Under the pieces are notes generated by a model. That model worked only from the letters and a program-made list of their open reading frames with translations. It had not been told where the DNA came from and did no database searches. A stretch of DNA of 12,748 nucleotides from Thermoflexales bacterium (lineage in GTDB: Bacteria; Chloroflexota; Anaerolineae; Fen-1058), in contig JAFGFO010000464.1 of assembly GCA_016931085.1 (NCBI GenBank), forward strand, positions 1 through 12,748, written 5' to 3'. Every line of letters begins with the position of its first letter. Position 1 is the first letter of the stretch. The position numbers and the translations under genes were made by a program. Below are positions 7,699 through 12,748 of the stretch, piece by piece.

Positions 7699-9842
7699 CC
7701 AATCCGGCCAGCATCGTGATGGACGGCGACAAGGTCGTCACGGCCACGTTCGTCCTTCAAGCTGTGTGCGTTGACATCGCCAGCGTGAGCCTGACCCAGG
7801 TGACGGCCGGCACGATCTACACCGACACGCCGGTCGAGTTCAGCGCCGACATCGCGCCCGACAATGCTGACAAATCCTATACCTATACCATCAATAGCGG
7901 CGCGGCGCAGATCTCCAGCGCCGACCCGCTGACCTTCAGCCTGACCTTTGCCACCGCTGGAGTGCACGCGGTCGAGCTCGCCGCCTGGAACTGCGCCATG
8001 ACAGTGCCAGTGACAGACGTGGTGCAAGTGACTGTCCAGGCTAGAGACGTATGGATACCCTTGACCAGCATTGCCATCGCAGGGCAAAGCGCCGGCTCGC
8101 CGGGCATCTACACCTTTACCACGGCCTACCTGCCGCCGGACGCCTCGACGCCCATCACGTACAACTGGGACGACGGCAGCGCGGCCACCACGTCCGTGCG
8201 CGTGCTGGGCGTGGGGCAGCACGTCCTGGCCGTGACGGCCACCAACCCGGCCGGCGCCGTGGTCAACGATACCCACCTCGTGACCGTCACCGCGCCCCCG
8301 CCGCCAGCCGGCGACGCGTACGAAGACGATGACACGTGTGTCCAGGCCCGCTCCATCTTCACCGACGGCGTGAGCCAATTCCACACCTTCCACGCCGCCG
8401 GCGACGAGGACTGGGTCGCTTTCCAGGCGGTATCTGGCACAACCTACATCGTCGAGGCTCAAACGCCCATCACCTCGCTGGCCGATGTGGTGCTGGAGGT
8501 CTATGACACCTGTTCTCACCTCCAGCAGCCGCTGCAGAATCCCTCTTTTAGCCCCGATATCCGCTTGCGCCTCAGGGTGGGCGCTAGCGGCCTCTACTAT
8601 CTGCATATGCTCGACAACGATCCCGACGCGGCCGGCCCCGACGTGGCCTATCGCCTGTCCGTCCGGGCGCTGCCGGCCGCCTCCACCCCAGGCGCGCTGA
8701 TCCTGGTGGCCGGGCGGCTGCGCTCCAGTGACCACCTCAACCAGAACATCTACAATGTGACGAGCAACGTGTACAAGCTCTTCCAGGCGCACGGCTATAC
8801 CGGCGACCGCATCTATTACCTGACGACCGAGTCGGACGTAGACGTGGACAACGACGGCACGCCGGATTGGGACGCGCTGCCCAGCAAGACCAGCCTGCAA
8901 TATGCCATCGAGCAGTGGGCCCTGGACAAGGTGAGCGCCGAGCGCGCCCTGACGCTCTACATGATGGACCACGGCGGCAAGGACTATTTTTACCTGAACG
9001 GCTCCAACCAGACCGTGGCGCCCGACGAGATAGCCACCTGGCTGAACACGCTGGAAGCCGCCCGGCCCGGGCTGAGGGTGAACGTCATCGTCGAAGCCTG
9101 CCATTCGGGAAGCTTTATCGATGGAGTAAAGACCTTGAGCAAGGCAGGGCGAGTGGTGATCGTCTCGACCGGCGTCGAGCCGCTGGCGTATGCCTCGGAG
9201 GGGGGAGCGGTGTTTTCGGACGCTTTCGTGGGTGCATTGGGCACCGATCAAAGCCTGTACAACAGCTTACAGTTCGCGCGGGGTGCGGCGCAGCGCGCCT
9301 ATCCCGACCAGACGCCATGGCTGGATGACGATGGGGACGGGCGGCCGAATGGAACGTTGGATGGGCAGGAAGCGCAGCGGCGGGGCTTTGCCTTTGGCGG
9401 CACCTTCCCGGACGAAAAGTGGCTGCCGTACGTGGCGCAAGTTCAACTGGGCGCGGTCGTGCAGCGCACGGTCGTGATCACGGCTGAAGTGCGCGACGAC
9501 CGGGGCGTGGTGAGTGTGTGGGCGGTGATCTACAAGCCGTCGTACCAGCCGCCGCTGCCCGGCGATGAGATGCAGCAGCCGGTATTGCCGATGGTGTACA
9601 TGCAGGACCTCGACGGCGATGGTCGCTACGTGGGCAAGTACGAGAACATGGACGAGGCGGGCGAGTACCGCATCGTCGTGTACACGGCCGACAACGACGA
9701 GCAGCAGGGCCTGCCTCGCGAGGCCACGCTGCGCACCGGCTGGAAGGTGTACCTGCCGGCGGTGGTCAAGAATGTCGCCGGTGGGATGCGACGCAGCCCC
9801 GCCCCACAAGGCCGGTTCCGACTTCCAATAGGGGTTGATTAG
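7695..9842 (+). CDS. Second PPC plus C13 (legumain-like) protease protein, lacking a signal peptide; probably 5'-truncated paralogue
   Basis: The protein has 715 residues from the GTG at 7695; the frame is also open upstream and could start at GTG 7617. Domains: end of a divergent InlB B-repeat-like domain (NPASIVMDGDKVVTATF, to about 7760), an Ig-like domain (to 8050), a PKD-like domain (8052-8300), PPC (8313-8670), peptidase C13 fold (8694-9400) with His in DHGG (H426, nt 8970) and Cys in EACHSGSF (C469, nt 9099), a Ca-loop beta domain (to 9740), and VYLPAVVKN (9750-9776) followed by a short basic tail. The PPC-to-end part is paralogous to nt 5713-7150 of the upstream gene. The family cleaves after Asn or Asp; the substrate is unknown. 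Oddities: no signal peptide or membrane helix is visible although every domain is of extracellular type, and the first domain starts in its middle. It is therefore either a truncated gene, a coupled cytoplasmic product, or the second half of a polypeptide made by frame change at 7582-7616. Confidence 0.8.
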   Translation: MTNPASIVMDGDKVVTATFVLQAVCVDIASVSLTQVTAGTIYTDTPVEFSADIAPDNADKSYTYTINSGAAQISSADPLTFSLTFATAGVHAVELAAWNCAMTVPVTDVVQVTVQARDVWIPLTSIAIAGQSAGSPGIYTFTTAYLPPDASTPITYNWDDGSAATTSVRVLGVGQHVLAVTATNPAGAVVNDTHLVTVTAPPPPAGDAYEDDDTCVQARSIFTDGVSQFHTFHAAGDEDWVAFQAVSGTTYIVEAQTPITSLADVVLEVYDTCSHLQQPLQNPSFSPDIRLRLRVGASGLYYLHMLDNDPDAAGPDVAYRLSVRALPAASTPGALILVAGRLRSSDHLNQNIYNVTSNVYKLFQAHGYTGDRIYYLTTESDVDVDNDGTPDWDALPSKTSLQYAIEQWALDKVSAERALTLYMMDHGGKDYFYLNGSNQTVAPDEIATWLNTLEAARPGLRVNVIVEACHSGSFIDGVKTLSKAGRVVIVSTGVEPLAYASEGGAVFSDAFVGALGTDQSLYNSLQFARGAAQRAYPDQTPWLDDDGDGRPNGTLDGQEAQRRGFAFGGTFPDEKWLPYVAQVQLGAVVQRTVVITAEVRDDRGVVSVWAVIYKPSYQPPLPGDEMQQPVLPMVYMQDLDGDGRYVGKYENMDEAGEYRIVVYTADNDEQQGLPREATLRTGWKVYLPAVVKNVAGGMRRSPAPQGRFRLPIGVD

Positions 9843-9844
9843 AG

Positions 9845-10882
9845 ATGAGTTCACACACGGCGAGAGACTTTGCCAGTCTAACCAGAATCGGGAAGATCAG
9901 GCGCATCGAGCAACTGGCCGCCGCAGCTCTGAGTGAGTACGACATAACCGTACAGAGTATGCGCATTCACTCCTTTGCAACAAACCTGTTGTACAGAGTT
10001 TGGTCGGACGCAGGGGAGCGCTTCATATTGAGGATGGCGTACCCGGGCTGGCGCACCCTGGAGGATCTTCTGGCCGAAGCGGCATGGCTGCGTGCGCTCC
10101 ACGAGGACACAGACATCGGTGCGCCGCTCGTCGTCCGCTCGTCGAATGGCGATTCAGTGCTCCCGATGAGCGGTCTCGGAGTGCCTGCCACGTGGTATGC
10201 AACTCTGATGACGTGGGTTGATGGCAGGCTCCTCGCGCGTTATCTCAACTGCGCCAACTTGGAGCGCATGGGCGAGCTTTTTGCGCGGCTGCACGTGCAC
10301 GGCAAGTCCTGGAAACCACCGAGCGGCTTTTCCACAAAGCGCTTTGAGGCATTCTTGTCCAGAGGCGAGCCGGATGTCATCTTTAGCGACGGCGTGATGC
10401 AGACCTTTCGTGATGACGACAGGCGGGCGTTCCTTCTTGCGCGCGAATGGGTCGAGAGAGAGTACGGCAGCCTCGACCGCAGCGATCTGCGAGTCATCCA
10501 CTGTGACCTCTGGCACGAGAACATCAAGCTCGATCGCGGCCAGCTCCGTCCCTTCGACTTCGAGGACACCATCTGGGGATACAGACTGCACGATATCGCG
10601 ATGGGTATGCTAGACCTCCTGGAGACGGTGGGGAGTGCCAGGTATGAGGAACTCCTGGCATCGTTTCGGTCCGGGTACGAGAGGCTTCTCGAATGGCCAG
10701 AGGGCCATCTCGAAGTGCTGCAGTTAGGCCGGCTACTCTGGAAGGCCAACTATGCCGCTCGTTTCGTGCGCGAGTCCCTGGGGCCCTTGAGCGAGCAATA
10801 TGGAGACATCTTTCGGAGTTTCGAATGCACCGGGAAGTTGCATTGGCCTGACCAGCGCGCGCCGAGCGAGTCGACCGCCTGA
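9845..10882 (+). CDS. Phosphotransferase of the APH / homoserine kinase-like (protein kinase-like fold) family
   Basis: This encodes a 345-residue small-molecule kinase of the family that includes aminoglycoside, choline and homoserine kinases; it transfers the ATP gamma-phosphate to an unidentified substrate, probably in the cytoplasm. Visible motifs: the catalytic loop HCDLWHEN with H219, D221 and N226, and the metal-binding Asp in FDFED (D238). In the N-lobe strand, FILRM carries Arg63 where many kinases have Lys; I recall Arg as frequent in homoserine kinase-like members. The start ATG lies 2 nt after the stop of the preceding protease gene, with AGGGG (9830-9834) 10 nt upstream. An internal ATG at 9959 would remove the first 38 residues, which look like the usual N-terminal helix, so the earlier start is preferred. 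Close spacing suggests cotranscription, but no functional link to the protease is evident. A resistance role cannot be read from the sequence. Confidence 0.85.
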   Translation: MSSHTARDFASLTRIGKIRRIEQLAAAALSEYDITVQSMRIHSFATNLLYRVWSDAGERFILRMAYPGWRTLEDLLAEAAWLRALHEDTDIGAPLVVRSSNGDSVLPMSGLGVPATWYATLMTWVDGRLLARYLNCANLERMGELFARLHVHGKSWKPPSGFSTKRFEAFLSRGEPDVIFSDGVMQTFRDDDRRAFLLAREWVEREYGSLDRSDLRVIHCDLWHENIKLDRGQLRPFDFEDTIWGYRLHDIAMGMLDLLETVGSARYEELLASFRSGYERLLEWPEGHLEVLQLGRLLWKANYAARFVRESLGPLSEQYGDIFRSFECTGKLHWPDQRAPSESTA

Positions 10883-11016
10883 TCGAGCATTCTGTCGTGG
10901 CCGGTCTCGGTGCTGGCCGTCGTGCTCACAATCGTGGCGTTGATCACTTGTCGGAATACGCCAATGGGGCAAGCCGTTGCCGGAGGCGTGTATCGCGTAT
11001 CGCGAAATCTGCATTC

Positions 11017-11022
11017 GAGGGG
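11017..11022 (+). promoter_or_regulatory. Ribosome binding site deciding the start of the membrane protein gene
   Basis: GAGGGG lies 6 nt before the ATG at 11029. An upstream in-frame start at 10897 would add 44 residues rich in Arg with no resemblance to a membrane-protein N-terminus, so the start at 11029 is chosen. Confidence 0.7.
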
Positions 11023-11028
11023 CGAGAC

Positions 11029-12105
11029 ATGATCAAACAAATTTTCAATGACCGCACCCCTGGCTGGATTGGGAAAACTCTTCTCATCGTCATCACCTCG
11101 TTCTGGTGTTATTGGAGTGTCGGTGAGATGTATCACGAGGGCTGGTGGGGGCCGTTTTATATTCGACTGATTTACTTGATTCCCGGCACGGCATTTCTAC
11201 TCCTGACCCTGATCGGGATAAAATGGCCGCGCGCGGGCGGTTGGCTGATCATCGTCATCGGCGGGCTGTTTACGCTCTTCTTCTTGGATATCAGTTTCGT
11301 GGATGGGAAATTGACCATAGGCCGTGATCTGGCAGGTTTCATGGTCAGCGGGCCACTGGTTTTCCTCGGAGTTCTGCTCCTGATCGAAGCCCGTAACCAC
11401 AAGCAACGGATTGCCCAGGGTTGGGTTCCCCACTCACGGTGGTGGCGGCGGAATGCCTGGTATCTCCTGGCAGTGGGCCTGCCGCTCCTGGTACTGGCCG
11501 CTTTGTCGATTTATTCTCTGCCCATCGTCCTGACCCGCATCGACGACGGGGAGCGCGGAGCCAGGCTGATCGAAGGGAATGGCGTCAGCCTCATCTGGGC
11601 ACCCGAAGGCCCAGGTTGGAATTGGAGACAAGATTACGGCGGTTTCCCCTCCTGGAACATGATTGCCCTGTATGGTCTTCCCCCGGTCGGCATGGGCAAT
11701 AAGCCAGGCTACGACCCGAGAAGCGGCATGTTCGCCTCGGCTGAAGAGATGGCCAAGTACAACCTTTGCCTCTATCTCGGCCAAGATGGCTTGAGCCTGG
11801 AAACCGAGCCCCAGAACATTTGGCGGATGCCAACGGTGAATGATTACGCGCGCTCGTTTTCCCGGCACGGGAAGAACGCCGGCTGTGTATGGGATGGCCA
11901 AGACCGTGCCCAAATGGCGTGCGAGATTCTACCGGATAAAGAAACGCCTCTCTGGGCACCCGATCTGGATCCCATCTACTATTGGGCGGCGGAGGAATAT
12001 AGCGAGCGCGAAGCCTATTTCGTATCCTACAATGGCTGGGTCAATACGACCTACAAAGCAGGGGGAAACCCCCGTCACAGTTATCGCTGTGTGCGCGACC
12101 CGTAG
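11029..12105 (+). CDS. Five-helix membrane protein with DUF1566 (Lcl C-terminal)-like extracytoplasmic domain
   Basis: The protein has 358 residues from the ATG at 11029, chosen for its GAGGGG site. Hydrophobic segments lie at about 17-35, 45-65, 71-91, 102-121 and 144-168. The loops KWPRAGG and the very basic loop 122-141 are placed inside by the positive-inside rule, giving N-in/C-out topology. The C-terminal 190 residues would face outside. They carry WRMPTVND, PIYYWAAEE, a GWVN segment and a final SYRCVRDP, an order that matches the DUF1566 pattern (WRLPT, YWSST, NG.VN, RCVR) and the C-type-lectin-like fold it shares with formylglycine-generating enzymes. The function is unknown; ligand binding or surface display is an inference. 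Several Cys residues in the outer domain could form disulphides. The gene stands 146 nt after the kinase gene on the same strand; no terminator or convincing promoter was seen between them. Confidence 0.8.
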   Translation: MIKQIFNDRTPGWIGKTLLIVITSFWCYWSVGEMYHEGWWGPFYIRLIYLIPGTAFLLLTLIGIKWPRAGGWLIIVIGGLFTLFFLDISFVDGKLTIGRDLAGFMVSGPLVFLGVLLLIEARNHKQRIAQGWVPHSRWWRRNAWYLLAVGLPLLVLAALSIYSLPIVLTRIDDGERGARLIEGNGVSLIWAPEGPGWNWRQDYGGFPSWNMIALYGLPPVGMGNKPGYDPRSGMFASAEEMAKYNLCLYLGQDGLSLETEPQNIWRMPTVNDYARSFSRHGKNAGCVWDGQDRAQMACEILPDKETPLWAPDLDPIYYWAAEEYSEREAYFVSYNGWVNTTYKAGGNPRHSYRCVRDP

Positions 12106-12227
12106 ACAGTTGCCCTGCAAAGCAGGCCGAGAACAGTTCGTATAGGCTGATCTCAACTATCAGAGGCTGTCCCCGACGCCGGTAATCTGGTGCACTTTCA
12201 TGAGTCCAATGAAATAAGGCCTTTTTC

Positions 12228-12355
12228 ACCGAAGGACGCAGAGAGCGCAAAGATTTTTAATATGGGCATGAATAATCTTGATAGAAACAAGCGATTCTTT
12301 GAAGAATCTTCGGCCCAACATTAATTTTCTTGGCGTCCTTTGCGCTCTTTGCGGT
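12228..12355. repeat. Degenerate inverted-repeat element (CGCAAAGAGCGCAAAG type), possibly a non-autonomous mobile element
   Basis: The left arm (12228-12252) begins ACCG and ends GAGCGCAAAG. The right arm (12329-12355), read in reverse complement, begins ACCGCAAAGAGCGCAAAGG. The arms align imperfectly, about 15 of 21 positions after a 2-nt gap. Between them is an AT-rich core with a small 7-bp hairpin (12293-12299 with 12302-12308). I recall very similar sequences as common dispersed intergenic repeats in several phyla including Chloroflexota; that is memory, not a search. Confidence 0.6.
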
Positions 12356-12615
12356 TGGTAATAGTTTTTTCAGCAGAGTCCTTTCATACCTCCTGGCGCA
12401 GCGACACACACGGCGAGCATCCCACGGCCTAATGTCCGTGGCGGTAATGGACCTCGTAGCTTTCGTATTCGCGTACACAACCCATATATCCTCACTGTCC
12501 GGCTTGTGCTCCCCAAACGTGGGCAAACTCTGGCCGATGTGTTGGATCAGACGGCGACGACAAGCATACCACAAGCCGTCCAGTCACACTGCTAAGCCCC
12601 TCTAGCCTCACACCA

Positions 12616-12624
12616 TGGTATAAT
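12616..12624 (+). promoter_or_regulatory. Extended -10 promoter candidate
   Basis: TGGTATAAT is a perfect extended -10 (TGnTATAAT). No good -35 box is seen at the usual distance, which is tolerated by extended -10 promoters. Transcription would begin near 12631 and run into the hairpin-rich segment at the window edge. Confidence 0.5.
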
Positions 12625-12630
12625 AGAATC

Positions 12631-12748
12631 AAGGACAACCCACTTGCTTTTTGAAAGCATTCTAGCAGATTGTCGGAGAGACATCTCGCTGAGCCTACCT
12701 TCCCGAAAGCTGGGAGCTTTCGGGAAGGTGAAAAAGCGTTCTCTCCGA
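12631..12748 (+). ncRNA. Candidate structured leader or small RNA with nested hairpin, cut by the window end
   Basis: Downstream of the -10 candidate there is a small hairpin (stem 12645-12650 with 12654-12659) and then a long nested one. Its outer stem is 9 perfect pairs (12673-12681 with 12740-12748), a middle stem is 4 pairs (12687-12690 with 12735-12738), and an inner stem is 15 perfect pairs (12697-12711 with 12715-12729) closed by a GGG loop. No T-run follows, so it is not an ordinary intrinsic terminator. It matches no riboswitch or T-box pattern that I could recognise. It could be a riboregulatory leader of the next gene, a small RNA, or the end of a palindromic mobile element. Confidence 0.4.

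Larger units (their letters stand above)
12106..12748. other. Non-coding stretch of 643 nt at the right edge
   Basis: No gene is supported here. Two short overlapping open frames on opposite strands (12330-12605 forward, 12257-12574 reverse) have no recognisable domain, no clear ribosome binding site, and are partly made of the inverted-repeat element. The base composition is visibly more AT-rich than the left two thirds of the window. The stretch holds the repeat element 12228-12355, an extended -10 match at 12616-12624 and a strongly folding segment at 12673-12748. Confidence 0.7.

Noticed and set aside
10897..11028. Upstream start for the membrane protein, adding 44 residues
   Set aside because: The extension is Arg-rich with no membrane-protein character, and a good ribosome binding site stands before the ATG at 11029.
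12113..12165. Short inverted repeats after the membrane protein gene as its terminator
   Set aside because: The stems are only about 5 bp and no T-run follows.
12257..12605. Small open frames on both strands in the right-hand intergenic region, considered as IS fragments or short proteins
   Set aside because: No transposase motif or other domain was recognised, they overlap each other, and part of each is translated from the inverted-repeat element.
12697..12729. The 15-bp hairpin as an intrinsic terminator
   Set aside because: Neither strand has a T-run just after the stem; on the forward strand it is followed by GAAAAAGCG.

Overview
This window looks like a fragment of a GC-rich bacterial chromosome or metagenomic contig. 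The most likely source is a member of the Chloroflexota (Anaerolineae or a relative). That is an inference from style: very large mosaic extracellular proteins built from beta-helix, Ig/PKD-like, DUF11, LamG and PPC domains; a C-terminal membrane helix with a short basic tail and no outer-membrane barrel; a VYLPAVVKN motif near the end of a secreted-type protein; and an intergenic repeat of the 'CCGCAAAGAGCGCAAAG' kind. No rRNA, tRNA or marker gene is present to fix the taxonomy.

Region 1 (1-7698) is one open frame, already open at the window edge, encoding at least 2,565 residues of a giant surface protein. It contains two complete right-handed beta-helix modules and the end of a third, a DUF11 domain, a LamG-like lectin domain that appears inserted within an Ig/PKD-like fold, further PKD-like domains, a PPC domain, a caspase-fold (peptidase C13, legumain-like) protease with His and Cys in place, and a C-terminal membrane anchor. 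Region 2 (7695-9842) begins at a GTGA overlap with the stop of region 1. It encodes a second PPC plus C13 protease module that is a clear paralogue of the first, but it starts inside a bacterial repeat domain and has no signal peptide.

The join between the two is the most interesting place in the window. A heptamer tandem repeat (7582-7616, unit GGTTTCA) lies just before the membrane anchor. Because 7 is not a multiple of 3, a change in copy number would switch the C-terminus between three outcomes: membrane anchored (as sequenced), cut off immediately without an anchor, or fused in frame to the second protease. This is a candidate phase-variable surface protease locus. The alternative is that the join is a deletion scar or an assembly artefact.

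Region 3 holds two unrelated-looking genes on the same strand: an APH/homoserine-kinase-type phosphotransferase (9845-10882) and a five-helix membrane protein with a DUF1566-like extracytoplasmic domain (11029-12105). Region 4 (12106-12748) has no convincing gene. It carries a degenerate inverted-repeat element, an extended -10 promoter match, and at the window edge a long nested hairpin that could be the leader or RNA of the next locus.
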